NCBI GenBank assembly: GCA_027347545.1
Contig: DAIEQT010000221.1
Location: 1-6,112, forward strand
DNA from: Ignavibacteria bacterium
Lineage (GTDB): Bacteria; Bacteroidota; Ignavibacteria; Ignavibacteriales; Melioribacteraceae
Length of the DNA: 6,112 bases
Reading direction: 5' to 3'
The notes under the pieces are model-generated. The model saw only the letters and a program-made list of their open reading frames with translations. It had not been told where the DNA came from and searched no databases. Of this stretch, positions 1 through 6,112 are shown in pieces. The position numbers and the translations under genes are program-made. Numbering within the stretch: position 1 is the first letter of the stretch; each line of letters opens with the position of its first letter.

Positions 1-2
1 TC

Positions 3-44
3 TTTTCAGAGCAGATCAAGACCAAGAAAGAAAAGGAGAAATGA
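3..44 (+). CDS. C-terminal tail of an upstream gene (5' partial)
   Basis: An open frame enters from the left edge and ends at a TGA at 42-44. It gives a short lysine-rich tail (FSEQIKTKKEKEK). The stop sits inside ATGATGA at 41-47, so it overlaps the PhzF-like start by 1 or 4 bases. The activator/kinase junction at 4417-4423 has the same arrangement, which favours a real coupled gene end. A second frame (codons from position 1) also stays open to a TGA at 67-69 and encodes a very basic tail; it would overlap the next gene more deeply. Too little is visible to name a product. Confidence 0.35.
   Translation, partial: FSEQIKTKKEKEK
33..38 (+). promoter_or_regulatory. Ribosome binding site of the PhzF-like gene
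   Basis: AAGGAG lies 2 bases before the ATG at 41 and 5 bases before the ATG at 44. The 5-base spacing is the more usual, so it favours the second of the two adjacent methionine codons. Confidence 0.65.
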
Positions 45-832
45 TGAATTTACAATTTTATCAAGTTGATGCTTTCACTTCAAAATTGTTTGGCGGCAAT
101 CCGGCGGCAATTGTTCCATTAGAAAAATGGCTTGATGATGAGATAATGCAAAACATAGCAATGGAAAATAATCTTTCGGAAACAGCTTACTTTGTAAAAG
201 AAGGAACACACTATCACATCCGCTGGATGACGCCGGTAGCTGAAGTAAAATTATGCGGACACGCAACACTGGCTTCGGCGTATGTGATATTTAATTTTAT
301 TGAAAAAGATGCTGCGCAAATTAAATTTACATCGAAGAGTGGTGAATTGATTGTTGACCGTGAAGGAGAAATGCTATCACTTAATTTTCCTTCCAACAAA
401 CCAATTAAGATAGAAACGACAGAACTAATCAAATCTGTTTTTGCAAAAGAACCGCTCGAAGTTTTAGAAGGCGGAAACTATATATTCATAGTTTTTGATG
501 ATGAAAAATACGTACGCAGTGTAAATCCAAATTTTGAGCTTGTTAAACAAATTCACCCACACGGAGTTATCATTACTGCAAGAGGAAGTGATGTGGATTT
601 TGTTTCCCGCATGTTTGCTCCAAATGAAGGAATTAACGAAGACCCGGTAACCGGCTCGGCGCATACGGTGCTTGTTCCTTATTGGTCTGAAAAGCTTGGT
701 AAGAAAAATTTTCGTGCGCGGCAAGTCTCAAAACGAGTTGGGGATCTCTGGTGCGAAGATCTCGGTTCAAGAGTAAAAATTAGCGGCAAAGCTGTGCTTT
801 ATGCCACCGGAAATTTATTTTTGGGTTTATAA
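44..832 (+). CDS. PhzF-family isomerase-like protein
   Basis: A complete 262-residue member of the PhzF family, whose fold resembles diaminopimelate epimerase. The N-terminal YQVDAF and the FGGNPAA motif (residues 16-22) are family hallmarks. The residues aligning with the PhzF active site (Glu45, His74, Asp208 and Ser213 of the pseudomonad enzyme) are present: E46 in NNLSETA, H73 in LCGHATLA, and D200 and S205 in EDPVTGSAH. An active enzyme is therefore expected, probably cytosolic. Its substrate cannot be told: most family members lie outside phenazine clusters, and no phenazine gene is visible here. Length is near the short end of the family, with no break. The start at 44 is chosen for Shine-Dalgarno spacing; the ATG at 41 would add one residue. 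It appears coupled to an upstream gene and is separated by 97 bases from the operon that follows, so a functional link to that operon is unlikely. Confidence 0.93.
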   Translation: MNLQFYQVDAFTSKLFGGNPAAIVPLEKWLDDEIMQNIAMENNLSETAYFVKEGTHYHIRWMTPVAEVKLCGHATLASAYVIFNFIEKDAAQIKFTSKSGELIVDREGEMLSLNFPSNKPIKIETTELIKSVFAKEPLEVLEGGNYIFIVFDDEKYVRSVNPNFELVKQIHPHGVIITARGSDVDFVSRMFAPNEGINEDPVTGSAHTVLVPYWSEKLGKKNFRARQVSKRVGDLWCEDLGSRVKISGKAVLYATGNLFLGL

Positions 833-834
833 TT

Positions 835-850
835 AGGATTTTTCTCTGCA
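835..850 (+). promoter_or_regulatory. Weak candidate sigma-54 (-24/-12) promoter
   Basis: The near-invariant dinucleotides of a sigma-54 promoter occur with exact spacing: GG at 836-837, ten bases, GC at 848-849, then A. The rest of the consensus (TGGCAC and TTGC) is poorly matched. If used, transcription would begin near 861, about 70 bases before the lipoprotein ATG. The placement is attractive because the operon encodes a sigma-54 activator, but a bare GG-N10-GC can arise by chance. The gap at 833-929 holds no other convincing signal. Confidence 0.2.
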
Positions 851-929
851 TATTAGCCGCAAATGTTTCGGCGCTTTTGTATTTTTGAGTGGATTAAAAG
901 CCGAATATTTCTCCAAAGACCGAGTCTAT

Positions 930-2918
930 ATGAAAATTTTTCGTGGTGTGTTACTGCTAATTTTAGCAGCTTCTATACTTTCGTGCGATGCGCCCCGCTT
1001 AAACCCTTTTGATCCTCTTGGCCAAGACTACAAGTTTGCTCAACTTGATGGCTATGTCCGAACTAATGAGCAGCCCCGCCCGGGAATCCTAAACGTTACT
1101 GTTACCTGGAAAAATCAAAACGTAACAGTTCTAACAGACTCTCTAGGATATTACAAAATAACAGATGTACCAAGAGTTAATGGTATGGTGTATTTTGAGA
1201 AAGCAGGGTTCTCAAAAGATTCTGTATTGGTAGATTGGAAAAATCAAAATTATAAAAGAATAGATCCGCCTATACTTTTGTCTTACACTTTCGGCGATCT
1301 TGAAGGATATATTAAGACTGTTGATGATCAAGTAATCAATAAAGCAAAAGTATTTTGGGAAAATCAAAAAATTACAGTTGAATCCAATCAGAATGGATAT
1401 TTCAAAATTGAGAACGTTCCGATACGAAGCGGAATGATTTACTTTGAAAAAGAAGGTTTTAAAACCGACACGCTTTGGGTTGAGTGGAGTGACGGAAAAG
1501 AGAAGAAAACTAAAACTCTTGAAACAAGAACTCTTGAATACAACATAGGTGATTTAGAAGGAACAGTTATAACATCAGATGCACAACCGCAGACAATAGA
1601 AAACGTACATGTGGGCTGGAAAGGATTGAACACAGTTTCTGTTACTAATGCAGAGGGAAAATACATGTTCAAGCAAATTCCAATTAAGAACGGAGAGTTG
1701 TATTTCCAAAAGGAAGGTTTTAAGTCCGACACACTAATTGTACAATGGAGTGGAGTTAAATCAAAAGTCATTCAAGCACATACATTACAATACACACATG
1801 GCGATTTGTTTGGTTATATTCTTACAAATGATACTAGATTGGGAGTTCCAAAGGCTTTTGTTCGTTGGGATAGATCCGGTACAATTACCGAGACCAACAA
1901 TGAAGGATATTTTAAGTTTGCGAATGTCCCGATAGAGAGCGGCATACTTTATTTTGAAAAGGAAGGTTTTAAAAAAGGTTCGGTGGGTGTTACCTGGGAA
2001 AGCGGAAAAACAAAACGCCAAGACGGAGTAATAGAATATAGCAGCGGAACGTTATCTGGTTTTGTTAGAACAGAAAAGTTGCCGCGTATTCCTATTGCCA
2101 AAACCAAAGTATACTGGAAAAACCATGGTGTTGTAAAAGAAACAGATGCGGCTGGTTATTATAAAATAGAGGGCATTCCAACAACTGACGGATATATCTA
2201 TTTTGAAAAAGCCGGATTCTCACCGGATTCGGTTTATGTTCAATGGGGAAACAAAAACGAATTCATTAATCAAAATGCGTTTTTAAATGCAATTCCCCAA
2301 CTTGATGATATTGCAATATTTTCTGTTGTTACGAACAAATTTCCAACTGAATTTAAAACGACGCGCCTTACGGTTCAAACAAAAATTTCGGATGCTGAAA
2401 ATGATGTTGATAGTGTGTTTGTACAATGCAAAGAACTAAATGTATTTGAACCGCTACAGTATAACTTATCAACAAAAAGCTTTCAAAGGGAATTTAACTC
2501 TGCCGATTTTAAAGTTGATTACATTGAAAAGGTAATTGGAAAAAATATTGAAATAGTTGTAAAGGATGTTTCGAAACAACAATTTACGATCGGTCTTTCT
2601 ACGCTTAAACGAATTATATCCGAGGATGTAATAACTCATTCGCCCAAAGAAGCGGCAATAGTAACTTCTAAACCAACATATAGCTGGGCGCGTTTTTTAG
2701 GTGATTATACTTATTATAACTATAGGTATTACATAGAAGTACTTACAGACGAAATACCGGCAACATCTGTTTGGAAAAGCGAATACTTTTCTAAGTCTGC
2801 AATTGAATATACACCAACTACAAACTTGTCTTCTGGAAATTATTTCTGGATTCTTTGGGTAGAAGATGATTTTCACAATCGCGCTTCGTCAAGACCAAGT
2901 ACTTTTGTAGTGAAATAA
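930..2918 (+). CDS. Envelope lipoprotein with five CarboxypepD_reg-like repeats and C-terminal FN3-like domain
   Basis: This 662-residue protein begins with a lipoprotein signal: K2 and R5, a hydrophobic stretch at 7-17, and a lipobox-like ILSC ending at C19. The lipidated Cys would be followed by D20 and an NPFDPL segment (25-30). Residues 36-454 are five tandem repeats of 82-85 residues, resembling the beta-sandwich of carboxypeptidase regulatory-like (CarboxypepD_reg / CNA-B type) domains. Residues 455-569 look beta-rich without clear assignment. Residues 570-662 resemble an FN3/Ig-like domain (SKPTYSW, then [12 protein letters not shown]). There is no enzymatic motif, so a structural, binding or sensing role at the envelope is likely. 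The ATG at 930 is preferred to the in-frame TTG at 885, which would put 15 extra residues before the signal peptide; no strong Shine-Dalgarno precedes either. The gene ends 11 bases before the sigma-54 activator, implying cotranscription. Specific function is unknown. Confidence 0.88.
   Translation: MKIFRGVLLLILAASILSCDAPRLNPFDPLGQDYKFAQLDGYVRTNEQPRPGILNVTVTWKNQNVTVLTDSLGYYKITDVPRVNGMVYFEKAGFSKDSVLVDWKNQNYKRIDPPILLSYTFGDLEGYIKTVDDQVINKAKVFWENQKITVESNQNGYFKIENVPIRSGMIYFEKEGFKTDTLWVEWSDGKEKKTKTLETRTLEYNIGDLEGTVITSDAQPQTIENVHVGWKGLNTVSVTNAEGKYMFKQIPIKNGELYFQKEGFKSDTLIVQWSGVKSKVIQAHTLQYTHGDLFGYILTNDTRLGVPKAFVRWDRSGTITETNNEGYFKFANVPIESGILYFEKEGFKKGSVGVTWESGKTKRQDGVIEYSSGTLSGFVRTEKLPRIPIAKTKVYWKNHGVVKETDAAGYYKIEGIPTTDGYIYFEKAGFSPDSVYVQWGNKNEFINQNAFLNAIPQLDDIAIFSVVTNKFPTEFKTTRLTVQTKISDAENDVDSVFVQCKELNVFEPLQYNLSTKSFQREFNSADFKVDYIEKVIGKNIEIVVKDVSKQQFTIGLSTLKRIISEDVITHSPKEAAIVTSKPTYSWARFLGDYTYYNYRYYIEVLTDEIPATSVWKSEYFSKSAIEYTPTTNLSSGNYFWILWVEDDFHNRASSRPSTFVVK
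1035..2291 (+). repeat. Five tandem protein repeats within the lipoprotein gene
   Basis: Repeat units lie at 1035-1289, 1290-1544, 1545-1796, 1797-2042 and 2043-2291 (85, 85, 84, 82 and 83 codons). Each opens with a G-[DT]-L-x-G type strand (AQLDG in the first), then a V-x-W strand, a GY(F/Y)KI or similar strand, a short P turn, the block YF(E/Q)K(E/A)GF, and a second V-x-W strand. The YFEKxGF block starts at residues 88, 171, 258, 341 and 424. The copies are clearly alike as protein but diverged as DNA, so they are old duplications kept by selection rather than a recent expansion. Confidence 0.9.
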
Positions 2919-2929
2919 AAAGGGAAACC

Positions 2930-4420
2930 ATGAACACTTTTTTCGCCGAAAATATTAATCACATAAAGAACTTATCCAAGAGCGAATTTGAATCGCTCTA
3001 TGAGTTTACGGAAATACTGAATAGCGCAAACCGTCAGGATAGTCTGATTGAGGATACGATAGACATTGTAATTAAAGTTATTAATGCCGAGCGTGGTTTG
3101 TTTGTTCGCTATTTTGCTTCAACGGATTCATTCTCAATAATTACTGCGCGTAAAATTTCCAACGAAAGCATTACTGATCTTCATCAATTTTCATCGGGTA
3201 TTTTGCAAAAAGTAATCAAAGAAAAAAAACCGCTTCTTTATCACGATGTAATGAGTGATCCGAATCTCTCTCAGTTTGAAAGTGTTCAGATTCATAGAAT
3301 AAAATCTGTTATAGGCGTTCCAATTATTCGTGATGGAAATGTTTGGGGAATTATTATTGCAGACAGCCAGCTTGACCGGCGCGAATTCACAGAAGAAAAT
3401 CTTTTGTTCCTAAGCTTCTTCTCTAATCTTGTTTCACTTGCACTTGATAGAATTATTAAGCTGGAAGAGCTAGAAAAAGAAAATCAAATTTTGCTTAACC
3501 GGCTTCAATCAATGGAAAACGTTCCGGAGATGATCGGCATAAGCCAGGTGATGAGAAATCTCAGTCAGCTTATTCATAGAGTAGCTCAAACCGAGGCTAC
3601 GGTTTTAATTTCCGGCGAAAGTGGAACGGGTAAAGAAGTTACTGCAAAAGCAATTCATCAACTGAGTAAAAGAAAAGACAAACCATTCTTAGCGCAATTC
3701 TGCGGATCAATTCCGGATAACCTTCTGGAGAGCGAATTATTCGGCTACAAAAAAGGTGCATTCACCGGTGCTAATGCTGATAAGCAAGGGCTGCTTGAAG
3801 CTGCTGATGGCGGAACATTTTTCCTAGACGAGATTGCCGATATTTCTCCGGCGCTGCAAGCAAAACTTTTGCGCGTATTAGAGAATAGAGAGATTATCCG
3901 TCTTGGCGATGTTAAGGTTAAGAAAATAGACGTTAGAATTCTTGCTGCTACAAATAAAGATTTGCAGCAACTTGTGAAAGAAGGCGCCTTCCGCGAGGAC
4001 CTATTCTATAGACTAAATGTATTCCCAATTAAAATGCCGCCGTTACGTGAGCGCCGAGAAGATATTTCAATTCTCGCTCACCATTTAATTCAAAGAATTG
4101 CAAAAAAACAAATTGCGATAGATTCTGCTGCGGTAAAAAAGCTAGAAGGATATTTCTGGCCAGGCAACATTCGCCAGCTTATGAATGTAATTCAACGCGC
4201 AATAATTTTGTGCGATGCCGACAAAATATTAACTGACAATATAATTCTCGAAGACGAAAAGAGCCTGGAGAATTTTAACGGAACACTTGGCGAGTTTGAA
4301 GTTTTGCTTCTCAAAAAGCGGTTAGAACAATTTAACGGTAATAGAACACTTACAGCAAAATCGCTTGATGTTTCGGTGCGCTGGATACAGCTTAAGCTCA
4401 AGGAGCTTGGCATACAATGA
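2930..4420 (+). CDS. GAF-domain sigma-54-dependent transcriptional activator
   Basis: A complete 496-residue bacterial enhancer-binding protein of the cytosol. Residues about 20-175 form a GAF sensory domain ([10 protein letters not shown], then VWGIIIADS). Residues about 200-430 are the sigma-54 interaction AAA+ domain: Walker A GESGTGKE (229-236), the sigma-54 contacting GAFTGA loop (276-281), Walker B GGTFFLDE (294-301), the arginine-finger region [13 protein letters not shown] (354-366), and sensor [10 protein letters not shown] (410-417). A Fis-type helix-turn-helix closes the protein (about 455-496, [11 protein letters not shown] and following). All motifs for ATP hydrolysis and sigma-54 remodelling are intact, so it should activate sigma-54 promoters. 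There is no receiver domain, so it is not a standard two-component regulator; the input is either a GAF ligand or the partner kinase. AGGGA at 2921-2925 is a probable ribosome site 4 bases before the ATG. It lies 11 bases after the lipoprotein gene and overlaps the kinase gene by 4 bases. Its target promoters are unknown. Confidence 0.95.
   Translation: MNTFFAENINHIKNLSKSEFESLYEFTEILNSANRQDSLIEDTIDIVIKVINAERGLFVRYFASTDSFSIITARKISNESITDLHQFSSGILQKVIKEKKPLLYHDVMSDPNLSQFESVQIHRIKSVIGVPIIRDGNVWGIIIADSQLDRREFTEENLLFLSFFSNLVSLALDRIIKLEELEKENQILLNRLQSMENVPEMIGISQVMRNLSQLIHRVAQTEATVLISGESGTGKEVTAKAIHQLSKRKDKPFLAQFCGSIPDNLLESELFGYKKGAFTGANADKQGLLEAADGGTFFLDEIADISPALQAKLLRVLENREIIRLGDVKVKKIDVRILAATNKDLQQLVKEGAFREDLFYRLNVFPIKMPPLRERREDISILAHHLIQRIAKKQIAIDSAAVKKLEGYFWPGNIRQLMNVIQRAIILCDADKILTDNIILEDEKSLENFNGTLGEFEVLLLKKRLEQFNGNRTLTAKSLDVSVRWIQLKLKELGIQ
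4400..4405 (+). promoter_or_regulatory. Ribosome binding site of the kinase gene, inside the activator gene
   Basis: AAGGAG lies within the last codons of the activator gene, 11 bases before the ATG at 4417 and 14 before the ATG at 4420. It favours 4417 as the start. The ATGATGA overlap with the activator stop (4418-4420) predicts translational coupling, which would keep the two proteins in linked amounts. Confidence 0.6.
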
Positions 4421-6012
4421 TGACCGGCTTGAGTGCAGAAATACTCTTTGAAAAATTTCAGATCATAGATGTTCTCAAGAAAGATGAACACGCAGCTGTT
4501 TTTCTTGCTAATCATATTTATCTAAGCAAAAAAATAATTCTTAAAGTTCTTAACACGCAAAAAATTTCCGACCATGCGCTTATAGAACGTTTCAAGCGCG
4601 AAGCAAAAATATTAGCTCAGCTGGATAATCCGCATATTATTAAAGTCCTCGATTTCGGTATGTTCAAAGAATATTTCTACATTTCTTTTGAATACATAGA
4701 GGGAGTTTCTCTTCGCAATCTTTTGAAGCAACAGCAACTTAGTGTTGAGCAGAAGAATCATTTAATGACTCAGTTGTTAAAAGGGTTGCACTATGCCCAT
4801 CAATGCCAAATAATTCACCGGGATATCAAACCGGAAAATATTTTTGTTGATAACAGCCTTAACCTTAAAATTGGTGATTTTGGACTGGCCCTTTCTGCCG
4901 AAGATAATTTTGTTACGAATCCTTACTCGGTTGTTGGAACACCAAGCTATATGAGCCCGGAACAAGTTCGCGGTGCAAAGTTAAACGCACAAAGCGATTT
5001 ATTTTCTGCAGGTGTTGTTCTTTACGAAATGTTTACCGGAAAGAATCCCTTTCTCAAAGAGAATGTTAGTTTAACGCTTAACGAAATTATGGCATTTGAT
5101 GAAGCTTTGGTTCATAAAGGATTGGAGGACCAAGAGCAAAGCGTTAAGGATGTTATTTATCACTTGATTAGAAAAAACGCAAAAGATAGATACACAACAG
5201 CTCGTGAAGCTCTCAATGATCTTGGTTTTTCGGTAGAACAACCGACCATTGTAATTAAACCGGAAAGTGCTCGTGTAAACAAAAACCGGTTTAAACTCAT
5301 TGCCGCGATTTTAACAGTTGCCGTTATAACAATTACGCTTATTGTACTTAAAATTTTTAATTCACAAACTCCAGCCAGTATACCTAACATAAATTTTAGT
5401 GATTCAACTTCGCTGCAGAATCAAAGCACAAAAAAAACAACAGAAGATTTGCAAAATGAAAAAGAACGGATTGACACTGCTAATTTGAATAAACCGTTGA
5501 TAGAGAATCAGAATCAAACAATACCAAACACAACATCAAATGAATTGAATGGAAATTTATCAACGCAACAGCCGGCAAAAAGCTCAGGAGACGGATGGTT
5601 GAATATTTTGGCGGTTGTTGGAACAAGGGTGATAATCAATGGAGAAGATTATGGTCCGGCAATATCCAGACCAATTCAACTTTCCGAAGGTGAACACAAT
5701 GTTAAACTTGTGAATGACGAATACGATCTCCCATACATCGAAAAAATAAAAATCACAGCTAAACAAACAAAAACCTTGCGTGTTAACTTCAATAGTCTTT
5801 TTGGATTTGTCATTTTTGATGTTAGACCAGGAGCTAAAATTTATATTGATGGAATTGAGCGGATTGAAACGCCGCCACTAAAACAGATGTTAAAATTAAT
5901 ACCGGGAATGAGGAGAGTTTCACTTAAAAATCCAAATTATAGGGATATAGACACAACATTAAATATTGAAAAAGGGGATACACTGAAATTTAGTTATAAA
6001 TTTAAGAAGTAG
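4417..6012 (+). CDS. Transmembrane Ser/Thr protein kinase with two periplasmic PEGA-like domains
   Basis: A 531-residue Hanks-type kinase. The cytosolic kinase domain spans about 14-272: the ATP-anchoring Lys is K43 (IILKVL), the helix-C Glu is E62 (RFKREAKIL), the catalytic loop is HRDIKPEN with D136 and N141, DFG is at 154-156, and the activation segment ends [10 protein letters not shown] (174-183). D194, G199 and R258 of the later subdomains are also present. T167, S171 and T175 are candidate autophosphorylation sites. One transmembrane helix (about 294-314) is followed by a Ser/Thr/Asn/Gln-rich linker (315-390) and two PEGA-like domains (about 394-462 and 463-531; the second has [11 protein letters not shown]). 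This is the PknB layout with PEGA in place of PASTA, so the C-terminus should sense or bind something outside the cytoplasmic membrane. The oddity is the nucleotide-binding loop (residues 20-29), which has no glycine, so activity may be altered. Start 4417 is chosen by its ribosome site and overlap with the activator, its likely partner or substrate. Confidence 0.94.
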   Translation: MMTGLSAEILFEKFQIIDVLKKDEHAAVFLANHIYLSKKIILKVLNTQKISDHALIERFKREAKILAQLDNPHIIKVLDFGMFKEYFYISFEYIEGVSLRNLLKQQQLSVEQKNHLMTQLLKGLHYAHQCQIIHRDIKPENIFVDNSLNLKIGDFGLALSAEDNFVTNPYSVVGTPSYMSPEQVRGAKLNAQSDLFSAGVVLYEMFTGKNPFLKENVSLTLNEIMAFDEALVHKGLEDQEQSVKDVIYHLIRKNAKDRYTTAREALNDLGFSVEQPTIVIKPESARVNKNRFKLIAAILTVAVITITLIVLKIFNSQTPASIPNINFSDSTSLQNQSTKKTTEDLQNEKERIDTANLNKPLIENQNQTIPNTTSNELNGNLSTQQPAKSSGDGWLNILAVVGTRVIINGEDYGPAISRPIQLSEGEHNVKLVNDEYDLPYIEKIKITAKQTKTLRVNFNSLFGFVIFDVRPGAKIYIDGIERIETPPLKQMLKLIPGMRRVSLKNPNYRDIDTTLNIEKGDTLKFSYKFKK

Positions 6013-6036
6013 ATGGTATGATAATTGACCATTTAC
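6009..6036 (+). other. Hairpin across the kinase stop codon
   Basis: GTAGATGGT (6009-6017) can pair with ACCATTTAC (6028-6036) as a 9-bp stem with one G-U pair and a 10-base loop. It includes the TAG stop at 6010-6012. On the + strand it is followed by an A run, not a T run, so it is not a classical intrinsic terminator. It could be an mRNA-stabilising or processing structure, a protein-binding site, or chance. Confidence 0.35.
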
Positions 6037-6054
6037 AAAAAAGAGCGCAGTAAA

Positions 6055-6112
6055 ATGAAAAAAATATTTGTAACAGTTGCGATTTTGCTTTGGAGTGCGA
6101 ATGTATTGCTTA
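6055..6112 (+). CDS. N-terminus of a probable exported protein (3' partial)
   Basis: An ATG at 6055 opens a frame running off the window. The 19 complete codons read MKKIFVTVAILLWSANVLL, with two lysines and then a hydrophobic core, as in an N-terminal signal peptide. An AAGAG at 6041-6045 lies 9 bases upstream and may serve as a weak ribosome site. The 42-base gap after the kinase gene is compatible with the same operon, though a hairpin lies in it. The mature protein is outside the window, so neither its function nor whether it is a lipoprotein can be told. Confidence 0.6.
   Translation, partial: MKKIFVTVAILLWSANVLL

Noticed and set aside
44..832. Phenazine biosynthesis function for the PhzF-like gene
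   Set aside because: The family is broad, and no other phenazine gene is visible; only the family assignment is supported.
855..878. Possible terminator after the PhzF-like gene (GCCG at 856-859 with CGGC at 869-872, then TTTT at 875-878)
   Set aside because: The stem is only 4 bp with a 9-base loop, and the T run is short and separated by two bases; too weak to call.
880..887. TATTTTTG resembling the Bacteroidota -7 promoter element TAnnTTTG
   Set aside because: No TTTG -33 partner lies at the expected distance, and such T-rich octamers are common in this DNA.
885..929. TTG start at 885 for the lipoprotein, adding 15 residues
   Set aside because: The extension would place polar and charged residues before the signal peptide; ATG at 930 gives a normal lipoprotein signal of 18 residues before the Cys.
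1439..1771. Minus-strand open frame of 110 codons opposite the lipoprotein repeats, and the other minus-strand frames
   Set aside because: They lie opposite well-supported genes, follow the repeat pattern of the sense gene, and show no recognisable domain.
1035..2291. CRISPR array or recent DNA tandem repeat in the lipoprotein gene
   Set aside because: The periodicity is about 250 bases, matches codon structure, and is conserved as protein rather than as DNA.

Overview
The window is AT-rich and densely coding, with every supported gene on the + strand. Clues to the organism are an AT-rich genome, short intergenic gaps, a large envelope lipoprotein with CarboxypepD_reg-like repeats and a C-terminal FN3-like domain, a sigma-54 activator, and a Hanks-type kinase with PEGA domains. 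Together these suggest an Ignavibacteria-like member of the Bacteroidota/Chlorobi group. This is inference from style and domain content; the window holds no rRNA or other phylogenetic marker.

Layout. Positions 1-44 probably hold the last codons of an upstream gene whose stop overlaps the next start. Positions 44-832 encode a complete PhzF-family isomerase-like enzyme with all four family active-site residues. A 97-base gap (833-929) follows, holding a weak sigma-54 (-24/-12) promoter candidate and no gene. Positions 930-2918 encode a 662-residue lipoprotein with five tandem repeats of about 84 residues. Positions 2930-4420 encode a GAF / sigma-54 AAA+ / Fis-type HTH activator, 11 bases after the lipoprotein. 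Positions 4417-6012 encode a transmembrane Ser/Thr protein kinase with two PEGA-like domains, overlapping the activator by 4 bases. A 42-base gap with a 9-bp hairpin straddling the kinase stop codon leads to the first 19 codons of a probable secreted protein (6055 to the window end).

How the genes may work together. The lipoprotein, activator and kinase are spaced as one transcription unit. A plausible reading is an envelope-to-transcription signalling module. The lipoprotein repeats and the kinase PEGA domains would lie outside the cytoplasmic membrane, the kinase domain inside, and the activator would switch on sigma-54 promoters. No step of this is proven by the sequence; only the gene order, domain order and intact motifs are seen directly. 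The most unusual single feature is that the kinase has no glycine in its nucleotide-binding loop although its other catalytic residues are intact. The PhzF-like gene is probably an unrelated metabolic neighbour.
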